NCBI GenBank assembly: GCA_020796225.1
Contig: CM036764.1
Location: forward strand, 56,688,998-56,752,997
Source: Arion vulgaris
Taxonomy: Eukaryota; Mollusca; Gastropoda; Stylommatophora; Arionidae
DNA length: 64,000 nucleotides
Direction of reading: 5' to 3'
The notes beneath the pieces are model-generated. The model did not search any database, was not told the DNA's origin, and saw only the letters and a list, made by a program, of their open reading frames with translations. Each line of letters begins with the position of its first letter. Position 1 is the stretch's first letter. Of the stretch, positions 52,575-63,181 are shown piece after piece. Made by a program: the position numbers and the translations under genes.

Positions 52575-55500
52575 CTTCCGTGTCACAGTGCCATATCACA
52601 GATTGCACCATGTACTCTGTGGGAGATGTCTTCCGTGTCTAGAGTGCCATATCATCAGCGTAGATTGCACCATGTACTCTGTGGGAGATGTCTTCTGTGT
52701 CCACAGTGTCATATCATCACGTAGATTGCACCATGTACTCTGTGGAGATGCTCTCGTGTCCACAGTGTCATATCATCAACGAGTTGACATGTACTCTGTG
52801 GATGTCTTCCGTGTCCACAGTGTCATATCATCAACGTAGATTGCACCATGTACTCTGTGGGGATGTCTTCTCGTGTCCACAGTGTCATATCATCAACGTA
52901 GATTGCACCATGTACTCTGTGGGGATGTCTTCTCGTGTCCACAGTGTCATATCATCAACGTAGATTGCACCATGTACTCTGTGGGGATGTCTTCTGTGTC
53001 ACAGTGTCATATCATCAGCGTAGATTGCACCATGTACTCTGTGGGGATGTCTTCTCGTGTCCACAGTGTCATATCATCAGCGTAGATTGCACCATGTACT
53101 CTGTGGGAGATGTCTTCTCGTGTCCACAGTGTCATATCATCAGCGTAGATTGCACCATGTACTCTGTGGGGATGTCTTCTCGTGTCCACAGTGCCATATC
53201 ATCAGCGTAGATTGCACCATGTACTCTGTGGGAGATGTCTTCTCGTGTCCACAGTGCCATATCATCAGCGTAGATTGAACCATGTACTCTGTGGGAGATG
53301 TCTTCTCGTGTCCACAGTGCCATATCATCAGCGTAGATTGCACCATGTACTCTGTGGGAGATGTCTTCTCGTGTCCACAGTGTCATATCATCAGCGTAGA
53401 TTGCACCATGTACTCTGTGGGAGATGTCTTCTCGTGTCCACAGTGCCATATCATCAGCGTAGATTGCACCATGTACTCTGTGGGGATGTCTTCTCGTGTC
53501 CACAGTGCCATATCATCAGCGTAGATTGCACCATGTACTCTGTGGGAGATGTCTTCTCGTGTCAACAGTGCCATATCATCAGCGTAGATTGCACCATGTA
53601 CTCTGTGGGGATGTCTTCTCGTGTCCACAGTGTCATATCATCAGCGTAGATTGCACCATGTACTCTGTGGGAGATGTCTTCTCGTGTCCACAGTGTCATA
53701 TCATCAGCGTAGATTGCACCATGTACTCTGTGGGAGATGTCTTCTCGTGTCCACAGTGCTCATATCATCAGCGTAGATTGCACCATGTACTCTGTGGGAG
53801 ATGTCTTCTCGTGTCCACAGTGTCATATCATCAGCGTAGATTGCACCATGTACTCTGTGGGGATGTCTTCTCGTGTCCACAGTGCCATATCATCAGCGTA
53901 GATTGCACCATGTACTCTGTGGGAGATGTCTTCTCGTGTCAACAGTGCCATATCATCAGCGTAGATTGCACCATGTACTCTGTGGGAGATGTCTTCTCGT
54001 GTCCACAGTGTCATATCATCAGCGTAGATTGCACCATGTACTCTGTGGGAGATGTCTTCTCGTGTCCACAGTGCCATATCATCAGCGTAGATTGCACCAT
54101 GTACTCTGTGGAGAGATGTCTTCTCGTGTCCACAGTGCCATATCATCAGCGTAGATTGCACCATGTACTCTGTGGAGAGATGTCTTCTCGTGTCCACAGT
54201 GCCATATCATCAGCGTAGATTGCACCATGTACTCTGTGGGAGATGTCTTCTCGTGTCCACAGTGCCATATCATCAGCGTAGATTGCACCATGTACTCTGT
54301 GGGAGATGTCTTCTCGTGTCCACAGTGTCATATCATCAGCGTAGATTGCACCATGTACTCTGTGGGAGATGTCTTCTCGTGTCCATAGTGCCATATCATC
54401 AGCGTAGATTGCACCATGTACTCTGTGGGAGATGTCTTCTCGTGTCCACAGTGCCATATCATCAGCGTAGATTGCACCATGTACTCTGTGGGAGATGTCT
54501 TCTCGTGTCCACAGTGCCATATCATCAGCGTAGATTGCACCATGTACTTGTGGAGATGTCTTCTCGTGTCCACAGTGCCATATCATCAGCGTAGATTGCA
54601 CCATGTACTCTGTGGGAGATGTCTTCTCGTGTCCACAGTGCCATATCATCAGCGTAGATTGCACCATGTACTCTGTGGGAGATGTCTTCTCGTGTCCACA
54701 GTGCCATATCATCAGCGTAGATTGCACCATGTACTCTGTGGGAGATGTCTTCTCGTGTCCAAAGTGCCATATCATCAGCGTAGATTGCACCATGTACTCT
54801 GTGGGAGATGTCTTCTCGTGTCCACAGTGCCATATCATCAGCGTAGATTGCACCATGTACTCTGTGGGAGATGTCTTCTCGTGTCCACAGTGCCATATCA
54901 TCAGCGTAGATTGCACCATGTACTCTGTGGGAGATGTCTTCTCGTGTCCAAAGTGCCATATCATCAGCGTAGATTGCACCATGTACTCTGTGGGAGATGT
55001 CTTCTCGTGTCCACAGTGTCATATCATCAGCGTAGATTGCACCATGTACTCTGTGGGAGATGTCTTCTCGTGTCCACAGTGCCATATCATCAGCGTAGAT
55101 TGCACCATGTACTCTGTGGGAGATGTCTTCTCGTGTCCACAGTGCCATATCATCAGCATAGGTGACCATGTACTCTGTGGGAGATGTCTTCTCGTGTCCA
55201 CAGTGCCATATCATCAGCGTAGATTGAACCATGTACTCTGTGGGAGATGTCTTCTCGTGTCCACAGTGCCATATCATCAGCGTAGATTGCACCATGTACT
55301 CTGTGGGAGATGTCTTCTCGTGTCCACAGTGCCATATCATCAGCGTAGATTGCACCATGTACTCTGTGGGAGATGTCTTCTCGTGTCCACAGTGTCATAT
55401 CATCAGCGTAGATTGCACCATGTACTCTGTGGGAGATGTCTTCTCGTGTCCACAGTGCCATATCATCAGCGTAGATTGCACCATGTACTCTGTGGGAGAT

Positions 55501-56803
55501 GTCTTCTCGTGTCCACAGTGCCATATCATCAGCGTAGATTGCACCATGTACTCTGTGGAGATGTCTTTCGTGTCCACAGTGCCATATCATCAGCGTAGAT
55601 TGCACCATGTACTCTGTGGAGAGATGTCTTCTCGTGTCCACAGTGCCATATCATCAGCGTAGATTGCACCATGTACTCTGTGGGAGATGTCTTCTCGTGT
55701 CCACAGTGCCATATCATCAGCGTAGATTGCACCATGTACTCTGTGGAGAGATGTCTTCTCGTGTCCACAGTGCCATATCATCAGCGTAGATTGCACCATG
55801 TACTCTGTGGGGATGTCTTCTCAAGTAGTCACACAGTGCCATATCATCAGCGTAGATTGCACCATGTACTCTGTGGGAGATGTCTTCTCGTGTCCACAGT
55901 GCCATATCATCAGCGTAGATTGCACCATGTACTCTGTGGAGATGTCTTCTGTGTCCACAGTGCCATATCATCAGCGTAGATTGCACCATGTACTCTGTGG
56001 GAGATGTCTTCTCGTGTCCACAGTGCCATATCATCAGCGTAGATTGCACCATGTACTCTGTGGGAGATGTCTTCTCGTGTCCACAGTGCCATATCATCAC
56101 GTGAGTGCACCATGTACTCGTGGGAGATGTTTCTGTGTCCACTGATGCCATTCATCAGCGTAGAGTGCACTCATGTACTCTGTGGAGATGAATCTCGTGT
56201 CACTGCCATATCATCACTAGATTACCATGTACTCTGTGAATGTCTTTCGTTCAGAGTGCCATATCATCAGCGTAGATTGTCCAAGTACTCTGTGGGAGAT
56301 GTCTTCTCGTGTCCCACAGTGCCATATCATCGAGATGTCACCATGCTCTCTGTGGGAGATGTCTTCTCGTGTCCACAGTGTCATATCATCAGCGTAGATT
56401 GCACTATGTACTCTGTGGGAGATGTCTTCTCGTGTCCACAGTGCCATATCATCAGCGTAGATTGCACCATGTACTCTGTGGGAGATGTCTTCTCGTGTCA
56501 CAGTGCCATATCATCAGCGTGGATTGCACCATGTACTCTGTGGGGATGTCTTCTCGTGTCAACAGTGCCATATCATCAGCGAAGATTGCACCATGTACTC
56601 TGTGGGGGATGTCTTCTCGTGTCAACAGTGCCATATCATCAGCGTAGATTGCACCATGTACTCTGTGGAGAGATGTCTTCTCGTGTCCACAGTGCCATAT
56701 CATCAGCGTAGATTGCATCATGTACTCTGTGGGAGATGTCTTCTCGTGTCCATAGTGCCATATCATCAGCGTAGATTGCACTATGACTCTGTGGGATGTC
56801 TTC
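52575..56803. repeat. Satellite of 63 bp, about 67 copies
   Basis: Units with catgtactctgtgggagatg, tcttctcgtgtccacagtgc and catatcatcagcgtagattg plus cac. The period of 63 is a multiple of three, so several frames on both strands stay open for hundreds of codons without being genes. Edges (52575-53100 and 56090-56350) are diverged and the centre is nearly uniform, as expected from unequal exchange. Confidence 0.98.
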
Positions 56804-56822
56804 CATAATCATTTATAAAAAC

Positions 56823-57072
56823 CGTCCGAGTGGTTACCGGGGCCCAAATTTGGGGTCTAAAGAATAGAACCACTGTTACCTGCCATGCATGTCGTAAGAG
56901 GCGACTAAGGAGGTTTGGCTGAAATCGATGCATGTGTCCTAAACGTGTAGAAGTCTATGCTTTAAAGGGCCTACAAACCAATGTGCAACGTATACACGTT
57001 CTTGGCAAGATCAAACAAATCACAAAGAGTGATTAAAATTGGTCGTAAAGAACGAACGCAAAGAAGAAGAAG
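56823..57072 (+). mobile_element. SINE-1, full copy with 12-bp target duplication
   Basis: Flanked by atttataaaaac at 56811-56822 and 57073-57084. Starts cgtccgagtggttaccgggg and ends cgcaaagaagaagaag. It is the best reference copy of SINE-1 in the window. Confidence 0.93.
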
Positions 57073-57084
57073 ATTTATAAAAAC

Positions 57085-57405
57085 GAAGTAGCGGTGGAGA
57101 CAGAACCTCTTGGGAACAACTTGTTCGATGATTTATAGCTGTTTCTTGAAGGTTCGCGACTGTCTGTTGGATTTGGACACTAAAATCGATGTTGAATCGA
57201 TCAAGCGATTTAGGCAGTTTGGAGTTACCCGTTGTACAAGTCGAACTGGATGCCTGAGAGGAGAGTGAGAGGTGTGTTTAATCAGCGAGCCACGGGAACC
57301 ATCAGTATGCATACTCTTCGATATCTGTTGGGGAGACTGAACACCTATGGGTCTGCCCGGAGTGCAATGACGTCAGTTTAGTAACCAATAACCAATCGAT
57401 GATTG
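57085..57405 (+). mobile_element. LINE-A 3' end fragment, sense
   Basis: Encodes the family's tail: IKRFRQFGVTRCTSRTGCLR, then a shift, and the end gtttagtaaccaataacca. It is very close to 61610-61860. Confidence 0.87.
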
Positions 57406-57409
57406 CCTT

Positions 57410-59390
57410 TCTGCTATGTTTTTCCTGGTACTATACTTCGGCTGTTCTATTTACCAGATAGTGACATATCCAGGTATACATGCGTCTTTTGATTCCGAGT
57501 TTGAACAGTTTGATTTTGAGTCCCTCTCTCCAGACCCTATCAAACACCTCCTCTATGTCAGCCCATACCGTTAGTGTATGTTTCTTTTCTTGAAATCCAC
57601 CTTCGATCTCCTGTGCAATGTAAGTTACTTGGTCTTCTGTTGATCCATGCTGATTGAATCCACTCTGTTGTAGTAGTATCAATTGTTTTTGCTCCAGTTG
57701 CCACATCAGTCTTCTATTGAGAAGCCTATCTATCACTTTTCCAACACACCCACAGATGCTAATTGGTATACAATTGCTTGGATCTAATCTGTCTTTTCTT
57801 GTTTTAGATCGGGCACTGTGATAGCTTCTTCACTAGGGATCCATTCACTAGAGATTTCTGCGATTTTCCAGCTCGCATTCAAAACTTTTAGCAGCTTTTT
57901 CTTGGCTTTCTTGCTAGGTTGATGAGCATCTCATTTGTGATGTCATCCTTTCCTGGTGACTTCTTAAGGTTGAGACCCTGAGTGCTTCTTCAACTCACAT
58001 CTGTCCATGTTGAGACGTCTTGTCTCTCCAGCTCTGCCTTGCGGCTTTCTTGACGGCTCTCCTATATTTAGCCGAGGCTGCCTTGAGTGCTATGTAGCTG
58101 TCTATGCTCCACTCAGTTTCTACTCTTTCTCTGGCCTGACTCACTTCATCTTCAACATGTTAGACCTGACCAATAAGGTTTGTTGTAGTCTCTTCTTGCA
58201 CCACTAGGAATTGATTCTCTTGCTGCCCTCAAAATGGATGTGTTGAGCAGGTCTGTCATGTTCCTTATCATATTTGGTGTGTATTTATGCAGTCACAATA
58301 GATGTCGATGAGCCGCGCAAACTGTGCCCAGTCAGCTCTTATGTAGTTCCACTGGATCATTATTTTTGGACGGGGAGGGGGATATGTAATCTTCAAGGAG
58401 AGCTTGACAGGTCTGTCGTCACTGTCTCCTTGCTGTTTCGTGAAGGTTCGATTCAAGTTCTGGGCTATGTCACCGGTGGCAAAGACAAGGTCTGGGAGAT
58501 ATATTTTTCTATCTTCTTGAGAAGATCGTTGGTGGGCCATCGAGTCCATTCCTGCGCTGTAGGTTGTTATCTATTTCCTACTGTTCTAACCCCCTACATT
58601 GGTGTCTTGGTATCTCCACCTTTCTGAGTGACTGTTAAAATCTCCAACTACTAGACAGTTTGTATTGGTCAGTGTCATGATTTCCAGCATAAGGGGTCTG
58701 TTAGTTCGAATCTGTTAGTTGTCTACAATGATGTCAATTCCTATGATTTCTGCTTCCCATTTGTGCTGACTTCTATCTGTTTCATGGTGTATTTGTTGCT
58801 CACGCGTATGAGTCTTCTCCCCCTCACCTTGTGGCCTTATCTGTAAACTGATAAGCTCGGACATAGAATCTGTGTGGGATTTGATGTGTGTTTCCTGAAT
58901 ACATGCAAGGTCTATTTTTCACTGCTAGAGCCTGCTTTTTGGTGTAAATGTCCTAGGCGTTCCATCGGATTATGTTGAATGTCCTGAGTCTGGTGTGGTT
59001 TAATCTGCAAGATTTTCCTGTCGCTCCTTTGCTTTAGCACCAGTGACAGCGTGATTCCCAGCAGTTATTTTTGGCCACCTTCGTGATGGTTGGTCCAATA
59101 TTCTTTCTTTGTGGCTAAGTCTCGGGGGCAGAGCGGCGACCATAGAATCCGTTATCCAATTCCTCATTTTGAGGGGTCATTACACCATGTTATGCACCTT
59201 ACGGTCTGGTGCATCTGGTTCTGCAAACATTTGTTTCGGGTTAACATTCCCTTGTCGTTGATTGCTGCACTCGTCCTGCAAGGAGCAGATTCTACCCATC
59301 TGCATCGCGTCCCGAATAGGAAAAAAGCATAGAAACACAGTAATCCTGTATTAACTATAGAATATGTGCGTTCCATGCAAATAGTTTTAA
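57410..59390 (-). mobile_element. LINE-F, antisense: 5' region, endonuclease and RT start
   Basis: In minus order: 5' region 59390-59080; endonuclease 59000-58260 with IIRWNAEDIYTKKQAL-like start, then GNTHQIPHRFYVRAYQ and LVVGDFNSHSERWGY-like reading at about 58640; frame 58549-58268; RT start in frame 57736-57431 with QSGFNQHGSTEDQVTYIAQE, HTLTVWADIEEVFDRVWREG (first aspartate in ADIEEVFD) and LNRRLMWQLEQ. The frame stops at the LINE-A fragment on its left. Confidence 0.82.
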
Positions 59391-59499
59391 ACCAAGGTAC
59401 AGACGAGAATTTCTAAATTTTATGGGCGCCGTCACTACACACAACAGTTAGCCGCCGATTTGAAAACCAGAAGGCATTTGTAACTTTGAAGAATGTTCT

Positions 59500-59990
59500 A
59501 TGACCCAATCTGGAGTTATCATATTGAGTAAATTCTGAAAACTTATTGTAAAATCTTCTTTTCGTACTTCCAAATGCTGGCTATAAACCAGAATATCGAC
59601 ATCAGTTGTTTCCATTGAAGAAAGATTTGAAAACTGATAAAATTGTCAAATGTTAAACCAACGCAAGTTTTGACACGATCGCAGAAATAATTGCTTTTGC
59701 TTCGATCAAATTAAAATCATTTACTTACAGTAAACGTTGTCGGTGAATCACAGAATGCACGGCGACTACATTTGGGGCAATTTTGAAATATGAAATCAAC
59801 TAGCTGTAGCGTCCAACCATTGCCAGAGCACCATCGGCAACAGACAAGATATTATTCGGTGGAATTCTTTTTTCTTAAAAATAGTTTTCCAATACGTCAA
59901 ATATAGATTTTTCTTTATTGTCCGTTTTTAATGTTCTTGCAAATAATAGTTCTTGATAAATTTTTCATCTTTTATGAAGCGACCATGCGA
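59500..59990 (-). pseudogene. hAT transposase middle region
   Basis: The minus reading around 59875-59765 is KRIPPNNILSVADGALAMVG, RYS, stop, LISYFKIAPNVV, then AVHSVIHRQRL-like codons. This resembles the DGAxAMxGRxxGxxxxxKxxxPxVxxxHCxIHR segment near the catalytic region of ZBED5-like hAT proteins. Further minus codons FQNLLNMITPDWVIEHSSKL lie at 59540-59480. Several stops are present. Confidence 0.65.
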
Positions 59991-60127
59991 GATTTTGAAT
60001 TTTCAGCTTAAGGGGGCGGTGGATGGTCCTCAGCGCCCTCCAAAATTTACTTTTCAACCAAGCGCCCCCTTCCAACTTCTCAGCGCCCCCAGTGGTGGTA
60101 CCGCCCGTTGAGAACCATGGTGTAGAG

Positions 60128-60382
60128 CCATGTTTCCCAACGTGGGGCCACGCCCCACAGGGGCATTTCATCGCTGAAGATGGCAATGGACTCATTCAGA
60201 GTTTAACTAATGTTCATGATGTTCCAAAACCGATATATCGGCTTTTGTATGTCTGTTGACAAAATGAATGTTGTTTCACAATCACGTTACTGAAGTTTAA
60301 AAATAATATAAAGAGGGGAAGGGGCATACACATTTTTGAAAAGCTTTGGTGGGGCATAGCACAAAAAGGTTGGGAAACACTG
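60128..60382. mobile_element. hAT-type MITE, 255 bp
   Basis: Ends CCATGTTTCCCAAC and (inward from the right) CAGTGTTTCCCAAC. Flanked by gtgtagag at 60120-60127 and 60383-60390. No coding capacity. Its left target copy is also the right target copy of the large hAT. Confidence 0.88.
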
Positions 60383-60915
60383 GTGTAGAGTCTCGCTCTC
60401 AGGTCAATAATAAAAAGCGTGTACGTTGTGGTGCTCGTTGAATAATCACATAATCAAGGCTGACCTACCCTGTGTAATCTTTGATGAACATACCATCGAG
60501 CACAGAGACAGACTGCGCTATCGTGTAATCTTTGATGAACATACCATAGAGCGCAGAGACAGACTGCGCTATCTTGGAAAAACCTTTGATCGTAGTCTAT
60601 CTTTCAAACACCATATTGAACAGACGATACAACGTTGCAAGCGTGGTCTTGTGGCTCTCAAAGTTATGGTGGCCGCACACCTTGAGCAGAGGCTACTTGT
60701 CCTTTTGTTCGATCGACTGGTTATGTCAGTGGTAGATTACGGATTCGGAATTCTTACGATATCAAGATCACAATGTGAACGACTCGAACGGGTTCAGGAT
60801 GAAGATATGCATATACTCCTAGGCTGCACTAGAGATACCCCATTGTGAAGATGAGATATATGCTTGGCCTTCTGTCACTACGCTCCGTCATGCAATCGCC
60901 CAAACCAAGGCTTAT

Positions 60916-61851
60916 ATGTGGGTTACTGCGGATAAGAGACATCCACTACACAAGAACACTAATGATGTTAAGGGCACGAGAATCAAGCGTGGTATGTCGT
61001 GGATGGCCCAGGCTGAGAGAACAATTGACCAGGTGACTACGGTTGCCACCCTACCAAAAGGGGAAGAATGGATCCCAATAGATGGTAGCATGATCAACTA
61101 TCCCAACGTTATCATTACTCTTGGAAGAGAATGTAGAGATTGGGGCAACATGAAGGCTGATCTCGTAGTTAAGCAGCTGATAGAAGATAATGCAAGGGAT
61201 GATGATGTTGTTGTATATACCAATGGGTCGGTTCAACGTGGTGAGAAGTTCAGCTGGGGTTTCTTGGCTAATGCGCATGGTAGGGTTGTTGCAGAGCGAA
61301 GTGGGGCATACAGGACAACTACTTCTAGTATGAGGATGGAGGTTGAGGCGTTACTGCTGCCCTCCATTGGCTCTCTGGGACTTCATTTACTGGGGCAGTT
61401 GTTGTATCTGACTCTCAGTCGATGCTTCACAAGATCCAAAAGGGCAGGTTTCCGGTATGAATGGATGTCGTCTATAGAAGTTTCTAACCTCCAGCGGCGT
61501 ACGTGGATATACTGTCCTGGGCATGCGGGTGTTTACGGAAATGAGAGAGCGGACAGGCTTGCATCAACAACATCGATTGTTGGGGAGGTGAGGATGGATA
61601 AGGGGGATATTCTTCGGTCTCTTCGCGACTGTCTGTTGGACGAGGACACTGAAATCGATGTTGAATCGATAAAGCGATTTAGGCAGTTTGGAGTTACCCG
61701 TTGTACAAGTCGAACTGGATGCCTGAGAGGCAGAGTGAGGAGTTTGTTTAATCAGCGAGCCACAGAAACCATCAGTATGCATACTCTTCGATATCTGTTG
61801 GGGAGACTGAGCACCTATGGGCCTGCCCGGAGTGCAATGACGTCAGTTTAG
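60916..61851 (+). pseudogene. RNase H and C-terminal tail of LINE-A3
   Basis: An open frame of 311 codons, the second longest coherent LINE frame here. VVVYTNGSVQRGEKFSWGF carries N where RNase H needs aspartate (YTDGS), so the domain is dead even without frameshift. TTSSMRMEVEALL keeps the glutamate. The second-aspartate box (SDSQSML) is lost by compensating frameshifts near 61380-61430. IYCPGHAGVYGNERADRLAS keeps the histidine loop and last aspartate. The tail is IKRFRQFGVTRCTSRTGCLR and RVRSLFNQRATETISMHTLR. Confidence 0.9.
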
Positions 61852-61864
61852 TAACCAATAACTC

Positions 61865-62455
61865 TCATGTTTCTTCAGATATTTTGCATTTATTTGAAAG
61901 TAGTAACATCAGATGCCGATCAGAAATAAAGAGCAGAATAGGACAAGCGAAAACATCATTCCTGAAGATGAGAAGCATTATCTGCAACAAGTCCTTGTCA
62001 ATCCCGATCAGAATGCGAGTTATTCAGTGCTACATAGAACCAATACTGACATACGGATGCGAGTCATGGACAATGAACACACAGATCGAAAAATCTCTGA
62101 CCACAGAAATGTGGTTTTATAGAAGAATGATGAGAATCCCATGGACTGCTAAATGACCAATGTTGATGTGTGAATGAGATCAAGACACAGAAAGCTTATC
62201 ATCAATATAAGAAAGAGGCAGTCATCATTTTTCGGGCATTGATGAGGAGGAGGTTTAGAACTCATTGTGACAACCGGTAAAATCGAGGGTAGACGAGACA
62301 GGGGAAGACAGAGACATAAAATTTTGGATAGCCTGACTTCAGGGCACGGTAGAACGTCAACATCTGAGTTGATAGCAAACACCAACGACAGAGATTTGTG
62401 GAGATCCATGATCGCCTACGCCAGCCGGCATGGCCACCTGATGATGATGAGTTCT
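61865..62455 (+). mobile_element. LINE-G fragment, RT thumb to C-terminus
   Basis: The frame 61884-62156 reads EIKSRIGQAKTSFLKMRSII, VIQCYIEPILTYGCESWTMN, FYRRMMRIPWTAK, then a shift. The frame 62267-62479 has GRRDRGRQRHKILDSLTSGH and NDRDLWRSMIAYASRHG. It is similar to 7069-7272 and of the same RTE-like group. Confidence 0.85.
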
Positions 62456-62529
62456 GTCTTGATTCTCACAATAGCTTAAAAATATTCCGCTACGATTTAT
62501 TTCTTGAATTTCTTTTAATTGAAGTTGCA

Positions 62530-62935
62530 AGAGTCTCTGTGGCACAGAGGTTAGGTGCTTGCCTCTTGTGCCAAAGGTACTCGGTTCGCTTTCTCGTGGA
62601 ACCATCGAAATTTTTTCAGAGATCACCTCATTGTAGAATGTAGGTCTAGTGTTCAATTTGAGGACATAAAAGAACCCTTAGCAGTTCAAAATCAAGAAGG
62701 GTAGGCTGGAAAGCTGCTGTCTGTGCAAAAATCATTCTAAAAGATAAAAAAAAAAAAAATTCAGACCAAATATCTTCATCATCTATAAAATTACATCGGG
62801 GACCCTCGCCGGTGCTACGGAGTTCATGCACTGTAGCTGAGATCTTCCTGTGTAAGAAAGAGATCGGAGCACACATGGTTGCTCACCAAAAAGTCGAATG
62901 ATGATGGTCCAATCAATCAATCAATGCAAGAGAGA
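62530..62935 (+). mobile_element. tRNA-derived SINE-3, full copy
   Basis: The head has tggcacagaggttaggtgc (A box) and actcggttcgctttc (B box), about 40 bases apart. The body matches 12430-12705 in reverse. The end is ccaatcaatcaatcaatg, an (ATCA)n tail. Confidence 0.87.
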
Positions 62936-62944
62936 ATATCCTTT

Positions 62945-63180
62945 CAAATAAGACGTTTCTATCTCAACCATCTGGTGTTATTGCTTTTTAATCTGCCTCT
63001 ATCATAGCCACTGATTCTTGAGTGTATTGGATGGATCATTAGCCTCTCACATTTGTCTTCTTGTTGTAGTACCTACATGTCTTATCTCTCCTCCATTGGC
63101 TGAAGTCCTGTAACTGTTTCCAGTATTTCTGTGGGAGTAGCTTCATGGCTCCAGTGATGATTCGTGATGCCTAATTTTGG
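62945..63180 (-). mobile_element. LINE-F fragment, antisense
   Basis: Corresponds to 50930-51050: gaatggatcattag type sequence, gtagtaccta, attggctgaa and cagtatttctgtg. It is cut by a LINE-C copy. Confidence 0.65.
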
Positions 63181-63181
63181 A

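Larger units (their letters stand above)
49596..60119 (-). mobile_element. hAT element (ZBED5-like), stretched by nested insertions
   Basis: Flanked by gtgtagag at 49588-49595 and 60120-60127. The ends are CATAGGTTCCCAACC at left and CATGGTTCTCAACGG read inward from the right, fitting hAT terminal repeats. Antisense transposase remnants lie just inside both ends (59500-59990 and 49755-50045). All between about 50050 and 59390 is later insertion: LINE-F, LINE-D2, two SINEs, a satellite and a LINE-A fragment. Confidence 0.85.
49522..61860 (+). mobile_element. LINE-A3, split by a 10.5-kb hAT and a hAT MITE
   Basis: The left piece 49522-49595 reads SDRREMVDDIHKTLHTISGW then CRV. It resumes at 60391 after both hAT insertions. 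From 60426: SLNNHIIKADLPCVIFDEHT, FDRSLSFKHHIEQTIQRCKR, VMSVVDYGFGILTISRSQCE and ILLGCTRDTPL. RNase H follows at 60916. A 60-base piece of the RT (VIFDEHTIEHRDRLRYR) is tandemly duplicated at 60472-60575. The end is gtaaccaataac at 61851-61862. Confidence 0.88.

Noticed and set aside
53182..55662. Long open frames (up to 331 codons plus, 278 minus) that look like cysteine-rich repeat proteins
   Set aside because: They lie in a 63-bp tandem array, are open on both strands and several frames, and start at any in-unit ATG. The period explains them.
62530..62600. A functional tRNA gene
   Set aside because: A and B boxes are present, but the sequence cannot fold as a full cloverleaf by eye and runs straight into the SINE-3 body, as at 17885-18005.
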